The notes below the pieces were generated by a model. The model did no database searches and was not told where the DNA came from. It was given only the letters and a program-made list of their open reading frames with translations. This document shows, in pieces, positions 55,620 through 63,999 of a stretch of 64,000 nt of DNA (positions are counted from its first letter, which is position 1; each line of letters begins with the position of its first letter). A program made the position numbers and the translations under genes. Source of the stretch: Deltaproteobacteria bacterium. GTDB lineage: Bacteria; Myxococcota_A; UBA796; UBA2385. Location: NCBI GenBank assembly GCA_018401435.1, contig JAGYJW010000029.1, forward strand, positions 27,211 through 91,210, written 5' to 3'.

Positions 55620-56636
55620 CTATTCGCGGTTCTCGGCGCACTCCGACCGCGCCTTCTCCTTCGCGCAGCGGAGCTTCTTCATGACGGACAGCATGGTGCC
55701 ATGGTAGGCGCCCTTGGCCTTCAGGTCCACGCGGGTCTGCAAGAAGAGCTCTTCCCACTCGGCCTTCTGGCCGGGGGTCACGTCAATCCACAGGTTGGCG
55801 GGAATGGCCGCTTCGGCCTTCTTCACGGCCGTCAGCCCCTTGTCGAAGTTGGCCGACCAGTAGCTGCGGGACTTGCCGGCGAAGTCCGCCGGGAATTTGT
55901 CGGCGCGAATCAGCACCTGGAAGGTGGCCTGGGCCAGGGGGAAGCGGATGACGCCGCCCTTGGTGCCGATGCCGCGGTGGAGTTCGAAGGGGCCATAGCC
56001 GGGGCCCGACATATAGCAGACGTCCACGTCGCCATTGTTGAACTTGGGGCCGATGCTGCCCAGGTCGGCGGGCACCACGATGGCGCCGATGCGGTTGACC
56101 ATGAAGGGCGCGGCCTTGTCATAGTCCATGGTGGCGATGCGCTTGCTGGCGAGCTCGGCCACGGTGTCGACGTTGCGATCGCGCACGAAGAGGTAGACCG
56201 CACCCGCGCTGATGAAGCCCGCCGTCTCGTGTTCGCCCTTGCGCAGCAGCTTCATGGCGCCCTCAGAGGTGGCCAGGGTGCTCACCATCTGCTTGAGCAG
56301 CGCATAGTCGGGCAGGGCGCCGATGCCTTCCAAGGTAGAAGGGAAGTTGTTGAAACGCTGCAGCCGCACGCCGGTGGCCACGACGCCGTCGCACTGTCCG
56401 GCCTCGTAGTCCTTGGCCGCCGTCTCTTCATCGGTGTAGGCCTTCAGGTCGATGGTCACGCCCCAGGTGCTGGCCTGCAGGGCCCACTCGCTCAGCAGCC
56501 GGAAGAAGTCCCCGGACTTGCCGGCGGGGTCATAGGCGCAGATGGTGCGCGTCTCGGCCTGTGCGGCGGGGGACGCAAGGGCGAAGAAGAGCGCGGCGAG
56601 GGCGCCCACGAGCTTGAGTGCGGGAGAAGACTTCAT
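55620..56636 (-). CDS. TRAP transporter substrate-binding protein (DctP family)
   Basis: 338 residues from an ATG at 56636 preceded by AGGAG seven bases upstream (MKSSPALKLVGALAALFFALASPAAQA signal, here cited in part as SPALKLVGALAALFFALASP). The mature part matches the DctP fold: ICAYDPAGKSGDFFRLLSEW, DLKAYTDEETAAKDYEAGQC, ASKRIATMDYDKAAPFMVNR, SIGPKFNNGDVDVCYMSG, IRADKFPADFAG and WIDVTPGQKAEWEE. The usual family Arg is not firmly placed. Frame is continuous with the upstream lipoprotein, but the own signal and ribosome site argue for separate translation. Periplasmic; delivers ligand to the DctQM permease. Confidence 0.8.
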   Translation of the reverse strand: MKSSPALKLVGALAALFFALASPAAQAETRTICAYDPAGKSGDFFRLLSEWALQASTWGVTIDLKAYTDEETAAKDYEAGQCDGVVATGVRLQRFNNFPSTLEGIGALPDYALLKQMVSTLATSEGAMKLLRKGEHETAGFISAGAVYLFVRDRNVDTVAELASKRIATMDYDKAAPFMVNRIGAIVVPADLGSIGPKFNNGDVDVCYMSGPGYGPFELHRGIGTKGGVIRFPLAQATFQVLIRADKFPADFAGKSRSYWSANFDKGLTAVKKAEAAIPANLWIDVTPGQKAEWEELFLQTRVDLKAKGAYHGTMLSVMKKLRCAKEKARSECAENRE

Positions 56637-56640
56637 CGGA

Positions 56641-56650
56641 ATCACTCCTG
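56641..56650 (-). promoter_or_regulatory. Ribosome-binding site that sets the binding-protein start
   Basis: On the minus strand CAGGAGTGAT. AGGAG is followed by a TGA that ends the +1 frame of the lipoprotein; the binding-protein ATG is about seven bases further. This supports two proteins rather than one fusion. Confidence 0.65.
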
Positions 56651-57764
56651 GCCCGGTGCGGGCGGGGCAGGCGGCGGCGGGGCGTCGCTGCCCGCGGGAG
56701 CCACCCGCCGAGGGGTCGGCGGCGAAGGGGTCGACGGCAAAGGGGTCGTCCGCGAAGGGGTCGGGACCGGCGGGCCCCGACGCCGGCGCCTCGGCACCCG
56801 GCAGCAGGCCAAACACCGCGGTGCGGTGCCCCTCTTCCTTCATCCAGATCAGGTCGGATTGAAAGAGGCTGAGCTGGCCGGCATAGACGTCGAAGAGGGC
56901 GAAGCGGGGCGTGGTGGGCGTGGCCGCCAGCGCTGCCGAATGGCCGGAGATGGCCTCCAGCACCACATCGTCGCGGCCGGCATTGGCCCCGATGGTGGCC
57001 TGCAGCCCCCGGGCCACCCGCACGCCGGTGGCGTCGCTCAGGCGGGCGCTCTCGTTCAACAGGGCCCAGGGGTCCACGCCCTCGGGGGCCGAACCCGGAA
57101 TGGTGACCCAAGCCGCCGCTTGCAAGGCGCTGGGGCCATGCCACCAGGTCTGGTCGTCCACGCAGGCCGCACCCCGGGCCACATCGAGGATCGTCTCTTT
57201 GGGCAGGTTCAGGCTGCTGCCCGAGGCGCTGTCGTGCAGCACCATCTGCATCCCGGAGACCAGCGTGAGCAGGTAGGGCAGCTCTTCGTGGGCCTTGAGC
57301 CGCGGGCAGTCGCCCTGGCCCACCGCCCCGAAGTGGGCGAGGCCCTGTTCCCAGGAGCGGGCATAGCGGGCGGCGGCCCGGCGATGCAGGCGATCGGCCT
57401 GGATGCGCAGGTCCTGGGCCAGAGAGACCCGGGCGAGGGGATCGAGGCCGGACTTCTGCCCCAAGGCGCGAGCAAGCTCCAGCTCGACATCCCAGGCGCT
57501 GGCCTCGTCGCACATGCCGGCGGTGGCCTCGGCAATCACCAGGGCGAGGCGCGGGGGGCGCTGCTCCTTGGTGACGGCGGCCAGGGGGCTGCGCAGTGAC
57601 ACGCCGATCTCGCAGGCCTGGTTGACGTCGGGCACCGTCATGGCCCGCGCCACCACCCGATTCACGGTGATCTTGTCGATGCGGTGTGCGCAGCCGGTCA
57701 GCCCCCCGAGCAGGAGGGGGGCGAGGAGCCGGAGGCAGGGGCGAGCAGGCGTGGAGTGCGACAT
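56642..57764 (-). CDS. TatT-like TRAP-associated lipoprotein with DPF repeats, 3' end frame uncertain
   Basis: Signal MSHSTPARPCLRLLAPLLLGGLTGC (cited as LRLLAPLLLGGLTGC) with lipobox Cys. The mature body is helical and TPR-like (ALVIAEATAGMCDEASAWDVE; RLHRRAAARYARSWEQGL; ESARLSDATGVRVARGLQA). This matches the TatT family, the lipoprotein partner of TatP-type binding proteins. It ends in four acidic repeats (DPFADDPFAVDPFAADPS). In the given frame there is no stop before the next gene, which would fuse it to the binding protein. In the +1 frame the tail reads VAPAGSDAPPPPAPPAPGQE and stops at 56642-56644, overlapping the binding-protein ribosome site. A one-base indel near 56700 is the simplest reading. 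Confidence 0.7.
56706..56765. repeat. DPF repeat in TatT-like lipoprotein gene
   Basis: Four Asp-Pro-[Phe/Ser]-Ala units in a row, using the same GACCCCTTYGC core as in the TRAP permease gene 1.4 kb away. Located at the lipoprotein C-terminus, in the part predicted to lie in the periplasm. Confidence 0.75.
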
Positions 57765-57810
57765 CGCCGAGCGCTATAGCGCATCTGCAAGCGTCGGTCC
57801 CGGCTTGGGC

Positions 57811-59271
57811 TCAAGGTGCGGCGGGAGCAGGCGACGGGGCCAGGGCGAGGGCCAGGGCGGCGGGGTCGGCGACCACGAAGCGGGCCTTGGCCAGCACCGC
57901 GTCCATGCCTCCCCACCAGATCCCCGGCACATGCACCCAGGCCGGGTCCCGATCGGGCAGCCGATCCCCTGGGCGGCGCAGCGGGCGCACAACGCCAAAG
58001 GGCAGCCCGCTGGCCGCAGCCGGCACCGCCCAGGCCCCGCTCGCCACCGCCCCCACCGCGGCTTGCAGCCGCGCGGCCTCTTGCACCGCGAGGCCCAGCC
58101 GCCCGGCATAGGGGTGCCCGGTGCCGATGCCTTCGGCCAGCCCCACCTCGTCGTCGGTGACCACCAGGTCGCAGGCCCGCAGGCCCGCGCCCACCACCGC
58201 CGCGCGCTCGGCCGCATCGCCCCCCAGCAGCAGCCAGGTGGGCCCCGCGCCCTGGCAGGTCAGGGCCACCCCCAGCCGCCCCGAGCCCACCGCTGCCGCC
58301 GGCGCCCAGCCTGGGCCCGGCTGCAAGGGCAGGTCGAAAATGGAGATGGCGTCGGGATCTCCATCGGGGCCCGGCGTGGCGAGATCCAGCAGCGGCGCCC
58401 GGTCCTCGCCCTGCACGGCCCGCAGGCCCAGGGCGGCATCCAGGTGGTCCAAGGCGCGATCCTGCATCGCCCGGTCATAGGAGTGCGGCGACTCCAGGCG
58501 CTCGAAACGCGCGCTGCGGGGCAGCCCCGGCGGGCGATCGTCGTGGCCATCGGCCAACCACAGGCTGGGCTTCGTCATCAGCCCCAGCAGGGCGGGATCG
58601 GGCCCTGGCCAGCCCGGAAGCTGGTCGCAGGGGCAACCACCCGGCCGGGCCTCGCGGGGCAGGGGAGGGAAGCTGGCCATCACCGCGGTAGACAGCCGCG
58701 GATCGCTGATGAGGAGGTAGGCGCTCTGCACCGCGCCGCCGCTGGCCCCCGTCGCCCCGAAGCGCCGGGCGCCCAGGCCCTCCAACACATCCAGGCCCCG
58801 GCGCAGAATCGCGATCTGCAGGGCCATCGCGCTGCTTCCCCCCGCCGCCAGGTAGGCCCGGGCGTGGGCGCCCGCCTCGAAGTGCAGATCGTGTCCGGGC
58901 ACGCCCTCCCATTCCTCGACACCCGGCGTGTCCACGCTCAGCACCCGGGCCCCGCGGGCCGCCAGCCGGTGGGCGATCTCCTGGGCCTCGGGGGCGCTCT
59001 TGCCCTGCCCGAAATGCCCCTGGGCCACAATCACGCCCGCCTGGGTGGGCCGATCGGGCTCGTAGAGGGCGGCGGCCACCGGAAAGCCAGGGCGAAGCAG
59101 GTAGCGCACCGGGGTGACCGTGTAGCCGGGCAGGCGGTGGGCACGATCGGAGAAGCGCTGCAGGTCGAGGGGCCCTTCCGCCAGGGGGGCCGACAGCACC
59201 GCCGCCCACCGCGCTTGGGTGGCCGGATCCGGCGCGGGCGTACACGCGACCCAGGCGAGGAGGAGCAGCAT
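57811..59271 (-). CDS. Alpha/beta hydrolase lipoprotein (acetyl-xylan-esterase-like)
   Basis: 486 residues; signal MLLLLAWVAC with the Cys at 10. Hydrolase core: AALYEPDRPTQAGVIVAQGH, EIAHRLAARGARVLSVDTPG, nucleophile elbow RFGATGASGGAVQSAYLL (G-A-S-G-G), acid region LWLADGHDD and a possible His in LESPHSYDRAMQ. Similar to the large secreted esterases of the acetyl-xylan/DUF3089 kind, though not firmly one family. A C-terminal domain (LGVALTCQGAGPTWLLLGG) of about 170 residues is unassigned. It ends 47 bases before the TRAP operon start on the same strand, so it could precede that operon. Confidence 0.65.
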   Translation of the reverse strand: MLLLLAWVACTPAPDPATQARWAAVLSAPLAEGPLDLQRFSDRAHRLPGYTVTPVRYLLRPGFPVAAALYEPDRPTQAGVIVAQGHFGQGKSAPEAQEIAHRLAARGARVLSVDTPGVEEWEGVPGHDLHFEAGAHARAYLAAGGSSAMALQIAILRRGLDVLEGLGARRFGATGASGGAVQSAYLLISDPRLSTAVMASFPPLPREARPGGCPCDQLPGWPGPDPALLGLMTKPSLWLADGHDDRPPGLPRSARFERLESPHSYDRAMQDRALDHLDAALGLRAVQGEDRAPLLDLATPGPDGDPDAISIFDLPLQPGPGWAPAAAVGSGRLGVALTCQGAGPTWLLLGGDAAERAAVVGAGLRACDLVVTDDEVGLAEGIGTGHPYAGRLGLAVQEAARLQAAVGAVASGAWAVPAAASGLPFGVVRPLRRPGDRLPDRDPAWVHVPGIWWGGMDAVLAKARFVVADPAALALALAPSPAPAAP

Positions 59272-59294
59272 GGGACACCGTAGCGCCGCCGGCC

Positions 59295-60194
59295 TCAGCG
59301 CTCCACCGGGCCGCCGCTGTCCAGCCAGCGGGTCATGGATCCAATATAGCTGCGGCTGCCCGACCACCCCAAGGCCTCGAGCACCAGAAAGCCATGGCCC
59401 GCGCGGATCCCCCGCTCGCAGTAGACGGTGACCGGGGCGCTGCCATCCAGACCCAGATCGGCGAGATCGCGCTCCAATGCTTCGGGATCGCGAAGGGTGC
59501 CCTCGGGGCGCAAGGCCTGGTCCCAGGGCCAGGACAAGGCGCCGGGGATGTGACCGGCCGAAAACTCCGCCGGGCTGCGCACATCCAGCAGGGGCCCTGC
59601 AAGCGCGGCCACGTCCTCGGTGCGCGCCAGCAGATCGGGCTGCAGCGCCACCGAAAAGGCCTGGGGGGCCGGTGCGTCGCGGGCGCGGGTGGGCGTGCCC
59701 CCGCCCGAGATCCAGGCCAGGAATCCGCCATCCAGCACGGTCACCGCGTCGTGGCCGAGGTAGCGCAAGATCCAGTAGGCGGCGCCGTCATCGCCCCAGC
59801 CTTCGGCCCCGCTGCCATAGAGGGTGACCGGGGCGTCTCGACGGATTCCCGCGGCGCCCAGGGCGGCAGCCAGGCGCGCCGGGTCCGGGGTCTCGCCGTC
59901 TTCAGCCAGGGCGGCATCCAGCAGGTCGATGTCGATGACCGCCGCCCCCGGAATATGTCCGCGCCCCCACGCGTCCGCCCCGCGCGCATCCAGGATCTGC
60001 GCGCCAGGCTCGATCTCAGCGACGATGACCTGGGGCCACGCCCGGGCCTGCACCCCGCTGACCCCGGTGCCGCAGCCCCCGATCTGCCCGACCGAAGCCA
60101 GCAGGCCCCACGCGGCAGGTGGCAGATGGGCCCACCGGGCTAAGGCGCTCGGGCACCTTCGGCCCTCGGCGCTCCGGCCCTCTGCTGACCCCAT
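59295..60194 (-). CDS. Tandem rhodanese-type sulfurtransferase lipoprotein
   Basis: 299 residues from the ATG at 60194 (MGSAEGRSAEGRRCPS). A hydrophobic stretch ending QIGGC (near residue 40) suggests a lipoprotein signal. Two rhodanese domains: ILDARGADAWGRGHIPGAAVID, and LLDVRSPAEFSAGHIPGALSWP with active-site loop YCERGIRAGHG (catalytic Cys kept; the first domain lacks it, as in SseA/thiosulfate sulfurtransferases). It would move sulfane sulfur to thiols or cyanide in the periplasm. The start codon shares two bases with the divergent membrane-protein ATG (60193-60195). Confidence 0.78.
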   Translation of the reverse strand: MGSAEGRSAEGRRCPSALARWAHLPPAAWGLLASVGQIGGCGTGVSGVQARAWPQVIVAEIEPGAQILDARGADAWGRGHIPGAAVIDIDLLDAALAEDGETPDPARLAAALGAAGIRRDAPVTLYGSGAEGWGDDGAAYWILRYLGHDAVTVLDGGFLAWISGGGTPTRARDAPAPQAFSVALQPDLLARTEDVAALAGPLLDVRSPAEFSAGHIPGALSWPWDQALRPEGTLRDPEALERDLADLGLDGSAPVTVYCERGIRAGHGFLVLEALGWSGSRSYIGSMTRWLDSGGPVER

Positions 60195-62064
60195 GACCCC
60201 GCCGCCTCTCCCGACCTGGCTTCGCTCCGAGCGGACGCTGGCCTTGCTGGACCATGGCCTGGCCGCCGCCTGGTCGCTGCTGCTGTCGGTGGTGCTCACC
60301 TGGCCGGCGGCCTTCCAGCCCTCGGCCGGCGCTCTGGGAAATCTGCACGCCGACGGCATGAAGCACCTGTGGACCTTGTGGTGGATGCGGGCCAGCGTGT
60401 GGGATGCCGGGCAGCTTCCCTTTCACACGACCCTGATCAACTACCCCGTCGGCATGGACCTCTACCCCATCGAGCCCCTGAACGGGCTGGTGGCGGTGCT
60501 CCTGCCGGGCCTGTCGGTGGTGGCCCTGTCCAACCTGCTGGTGCTGGGAAACCTGGTGATGACGGGCATCTGCGCCGCCTGGCTGGGTCGGGTGCTCAGC
60601 GGAAACCGCAGCGGCGGGCTGGTGGCGGCGACCTTGCTGGTGGGCTCGTCGGTGATGGCCTTCTTCGTGCATGTGGGCGTCGGCGAGCTGTTGCACCTCT
60701 GGTGGTTGCCGCTGGGGCTGGGCTGCCTGGTGCGGGCCCGAGAGACCCTGGCCTGGCCCTGGTTCCTGGGCCTGTCCATCAGCTTGGTCCTTGCGATGTT
60801 GTCTGGCTTCTACCTGGGCTTCTTCCTGGCCCTGTCGGTGGCCACCTGGGCGCTCTCCACCCTGTGGGCCGGCAAGCAGACCCCCAAGCTGCTGCTGCTC
60901 TACGGGCTGGCCGCGGGGCTGGCGGTGGCGGTGGTCTGGCCGGTGACCCAGGCCTTTGCGGCCTCCTACACCTCGGGCGACATCCCCCCGGTGGGCCTGC
61001 GGGACTATGTCTTCGGCGAATACGGCCAGCCCGCCACCGACCCGGTCAGCGCGCGCCTGGACCCCCTGCAGCTGCTCACGCCCGGTCGGGATCCGGCCAG
61101 CCGCGAAGACCTGGCCTATGGCGGCGGGCGCTACCTCGGGCTGCTGGCCTTGGGCCTCGCCCTCTTCGGCCTGATCCGCCAACCCAAGAAGGGCCTGCCC
61201 CTGGCCCTGGTGGGCCTGGCGGGCGTGGTCTTTGCCTTGGGCACCTGGCTGGTCTTCGGCGGCGACGAGGTGCTGGTCCAGGGCACCCGGCTGCGGCTGC
61301 CCCTGCTCTGGCTCAACCGCCTGCTGGGCTACCTCGCCGAGCCCTTGAACTTCCCGGTGCGCTTTCTGGCCATGACGGTGACGGCCATCGCTGCGGTGGC
61401 AGCCCTGGGCTCGCGCAGCGCGTCGCGACGGGGGCGCCTGGTGCTGGTGGGCATGTCGCTGCTGGCGGTGGCCGAGGTGCAAGCCGGCGCCCAGACCCCC
61501 TGGCCCTGGGACCGCTTTCGCCCCCGCGAGGCCAGCTCCTTGGAGGCCCTTCGCGCCGAAGATGGGGGCGCTGTGCTTGATCTGGCGCTGGTGGTGCGGG
61601 CGGATCACGAGAACCGCTGGAGCGCGCTGGGCACCCAGATCGCCCATGGCAAGAGCACCCAGGCCGTGCCCATCGAGCGCGTGGAGTTCTTCGCCCGGGA
61701 CGGCCACCTCTTTGTCTCGGCCTTGCCCCTGGTCAGCGATCTGCAGCCCATCTACGAGAATGACCACACGGCCACCTTGTCGGGCAATTACCGCGATGAC
61801 TTCGCCATTCTGCAGGATGCCGGCTTTCGCTGGCTGGTGGTCACCTACCGGGCCGGGCGGGAGCGCATCCCCCAGCACCTGGTGGACGAGGTCTCCCGCT
61901 TGATGGGGGCGCCGGTGGCGACCGGGCCCGGCCTGGCGGCCTGGCGCCTGCCCACGGTGGACCTCAGCCCCGAAAAGATCGCCGAGCTGCGCGGAATCCA
62001 CGACGAGATGATGGCCCGTCGCAAGGCCGAGAACCCCAGCGCCTTTGGCCGCCCCTTGCGCTGA
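60193..62064 (+). CDS. Multi-pass membrane glycosyltransferase-like protein (GT-C type, intact)
   Basis: 623 residues from MTPPPLPTWLRSERTLALL. About eleven spans. The first periplasmic loop (GNLHADGMKHLWTLWWMRA and TTLINYPVGMDLYPIEPLNG) shows the Asp-rich GT-C arrangement; the C-terminal soluble domain is FRPREASSLEALRAEDGGAVL then FRWLVVTYRAGRERIPQHL. This is the best-preserved member of the family with copies at 4.3, 20.9 and 22.7 kb. Its start codon overlaps that of the rhodanese gene in the opposite direction. Activity inferred as sugar transfer from a lipid carrier. Confidence 0.65.
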   Translation: MTPPPLPTWLRSERTLALLDHGLAAAWSLLLSVVLTWPAAFQPSAGALGNLHADGMKHLWTLWWMRASVWDAGQLPFHTTLINYPVGMDLYPIEPLNGLVAVLLPGLSVVALSNLLVLGNLVMTGICAAWLGRVLSGNRSGGLVAATLLVGSSVMAFFVHVGVGELLHLWWLPLGLGCLVRARETLAWPWFLGLSISLVLAMLSGFYLGFFLALSVATWALSTLWAGKQTPKLLLLYGLAAGLAVAVVWPVTQAFAASYTSGDIPPVGLRDYVFGEYGQPATDPVSARLDPLQLLTPGRDPASREDLAYGGGRYLGLLALGLALFGLIRQPKKGLPLALVGLAGVVFALGTWLVFGGDEVLVQGTRLRLPLLWLNRLLGYLAEPLNFPVRFLAMTVTAIAAVAALGSRSASRRGRLVLVGMSLLAVAEVQAGAQTPWPWDRFRPREASSLEALRAEDGGAVLDLALVVRADHENRWSALGTQIAHGKSTQAVPIERVEFFARDGHLFVSALPLVSDLQPIYENDHTATLSGNYRDDFAILQDAGFRWLVVTYRAGRERIPQHLVDEVSRLMGAPVATGPGLAAWRLPTVDLSPEKIAELRGIHDEMMARRKAENPSAFGRPLR

Positions 62065-62065
62065 G

Positions 62066-62112
62066 CCCGCTTGCTGGCGTGCCCCCTTGGGCCGGAGGTG
62101 CTAGCAAGCGGG
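62066..62112. promoter_or_regulatory. 10-bp inverted repeat in the argS leader
   Basis: CCCGCTTGCT (62066-62075) and AGCAAGCGGG (62103-62112) match perfectly; between them GCCC-CCTT-GGGC can form a second small stem. The structure starts two bases after the membrane gene stop and ends about 20 bases before the argS ATG. It may terminate the upstream transcript (no U-tract) or act as an argS leader hairpin. Confidence 0.5.
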
Positions 62113-62133
62113 ACCTTCGGCGCCGGAGCACCC

Positions 62134-63909
62134 ATGCTGACCCTCCCCGATCTGCTCACCGACCTCGTCCGCCACGCCGCCCGCGCGGTGTTGGAGGCCG
62201 CCGGCCAGGACGCCAGCTTCCTGGAACAGACCGAAGCCGCCGTGGCCACCAATGACCCCACCCACGGGGACTACCAGTCCAACCTGGCTTTTCGGCTGAC
62301 CAAGCCCCTGCGCACCAGCCCGCGGGCGGCGGCCGAAGGCCTGGTGGCCCACCTGCCGGCCCACCCCGCCCTGCGCGCGGTAGAGGTCGCCGGCCCCGGC
62401 TTCTTGAATATGCGCCTGGACGAGACCTGGCTGGCGGCCCATGTGGCCGCCCAGGCCGCCGATCCGGTCCTGGGCCTGCCCCAGGTGGGCGCCGGCCGCA
62501 CCGTGGTCATCGACTACTCCTCCCCCAATATTGCCAAGCGCATGCATGTGGGCCACATCCGCAGCACGCTGATCGGCAACGCCCTGCACCGCATGCACGA
62601 GGCCGTGGGCTACCGCGTGGTGGCCGACAACCACATCGGCGACTGGGGCACGCAATACGGCAAGCTGATCGTGGCCTGGCGCCGCTGGAAGGACGCCGAG
62701 GCCTATGCCGAAGACCCCGTCGCCGAGCTGGAGCGGCTCTATGTTGCATTCGGCGACCAATCCAAGGCCGCGGATCCGGTCGAGCGGGAGGCGATGGAGG
62801 CCGAGGCCCGCGCCGAGACGGCCAAGCTGCAGGCCGGCGACCCCACCAACCGCGCCTTGTGGCAGGAATTCGTGCAGCGCAGCCTCGAAGAATACGACCA
62901 GGTCTACCTGCGCCTGGATGTGCGCTTCGACGTGACCCTGGGCGAGAGCTTCTACAACGACGCCCTGCCCGGCGTGGTGGATGCGGCCCTGGCCTGCGGG
63001 GCCGCCCGGCAGGACGCCGGCGCGGTCATCATCGACTTCCCGGATCCCCCCGAGAAGGCGCTCAAGGACACCATCCTGGTCATCCGCAAGCAGGATGGGG
63101 CCTTCCTCTATGGCACCTCGGACCTGGCCACCCTGAACTACCGGCAGTCCACCTGGGACCCGGCCCGCATCCTCTATGTCACCGACAAGCGCCAGCAGCT
63201 TCACTTCAAGCAGGTCTTTGCCGCTTGGACCCGCCTGCGGGCCGCCCAGGGCCAGGATCCCGCCACCCTGCCCACCTTGGAGCATGTGTGGTTTGGCACC
63301 CTGAATTTCGACGGCGGCGCCATGTCCAGCCGCAAGGGCGGGACCTTCCGGCTGGTGGACTATATGGACGCCGCCGCCGAACGCGCCCGGGCCGTGGTGG
63401 ACGAGAAGGCGCCCGAGCTGTCCGAAGACGAGCGGGCCGACATCGCCGAGGCCGTGGGCGTGGGCGCGATCCGCTACGCCGACCTCAGCCAGAACCCCAA
63501 CTCCGACCTGGAGTTCTCGCTGGACCGCATGCTGGCCCTGGATGGCAACACCGCCCCCTTCTTGATGTATAGCTATGCGCGCTTGCGCAGCATCCAACGC
63601 AAGGGGGAGGTGACAGCGCCCACGGTGGACAAGCTGGCCATCACAAACGACGAGGAGCGCGATCTCGCGCTGCACCTCGCGCGCTACCCCGAGGCGGTTG
63701 CATTGGCCCTGCACACCTCGCGGCCCAATATGCTCTGCGACTATCTCTACGCCCTGGCGGGCTGCATCAATCGTTTCTACAGAAATAGCCCCGTGCTCAA
63801 CGCCGAGCCCGAGCTGGCCGCTTCGCGCCTGGCCCTGGTGGAGGCCAGCGCGCGGGTGCTGGCCCACGGCATGCACACCATCGGCCTGCGCGCCATCGAC
63901 CGCATGTAG
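62134..63909 (+). CDS. argS: Arginyl-tRNA synthetase
   Basis: 591 residues from MLTLPDLLTDLVRHAARAVL. Class Ia synthetase that charges tRNA-Arg with arginine using ATP in the cytoplasm. Marks: SPNIAKRMHVGHIRST (HIGH-type motif at ~130-145), GDWGTQYGKL, the KMSKS-type MSSRKG at 397-402, and the C-terminal anticodon-binding domain (NTAPFLMYSYARLRSIQRKG; CINRFYRNSPVL), which is complete. Length is normal for bacterial ArgRS. A weak ribosome site (CGGAG) sits before the ATG; the open frame starts upstream at 62071 inside the leader hairpin, so the downstream ATG is chosen. Confidence 0.95.
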   Translation: MLTLPDLLTDLVRHAARAVLEAAGQDASFLEQTEAAVATNDPTHGDYQSNLAFRLTKPLRTSPRAAAEGLVAHLPAHPALRAVEVAGPGFLNMRLDETWLAAHVAAQAADPVLGLPQVGAGRTVVIDYSSPNIAKRMHVGHIRSTLIGNALHRMHEAVGYRVVADNHIGDWGTQYGKLIVAWRRWKDAEAYAEDPVAELERLYVAFGDQSKAADPVEREAMEAEARAETAKLQAGDPTNRALWQEFVQRSLEEYDQVYLRLDVRFDVTLGESFYNDALPGVVDAALACGAARQDAGAVIIDFPDPPEKALKDTILVIRKQDGAFLYGTSDLATLNYRQSTWDPARILYVTDKRQQLHFKQVFAAWTRLRAAQGQDPATLPTLEHVWFGTLNFDGGAMSSRKGGTFRLVDYMDAAAERARAVVDEKAPELSEDERADIAEAVGVGAIRYADLSQNPNSDLEFSLDRMLALDGNTAPFLMYSYARLRSIQRKGEVTAPTVDKLAITNDEERDLALHLARYPEAVALALHTSRPNMLCDYLYALAGCINRFYRNSPVLNAEPELAASRLALVEASARVLAHGMHTIGLRAIDRM

Positions 63910-63915
63910 GGCGGG

Positions 63916-63999
63916 TCAGGGGCCGGTGCTGCTGCCTCCGGTGCTGCCCCCGTCGCTGCTGTCGCCGCCCCCCGTCGTGCCCCCGGACCCGGTGCTGCC
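63916..63999 (-). CDS. 3' end of a Gly/Ser/Thr-rich protein (truncated by window edge)
   Basis: The minus strand reads a Gly-Ser-Thr repeat (GSTGSGGTTGGGDSSDGG) to a TGA at 63916-63918, seven bases from the argS stop. It looks like the low-complexity tail of a surface protein or lipoprotein. Only 27 codons are visible, and the repeat could also be a non-coding frame. Confidence 0.4.
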   Translation of the reverse strand, partial: GSTGSGGTTGGGDSSDGGSTGGSSTGP

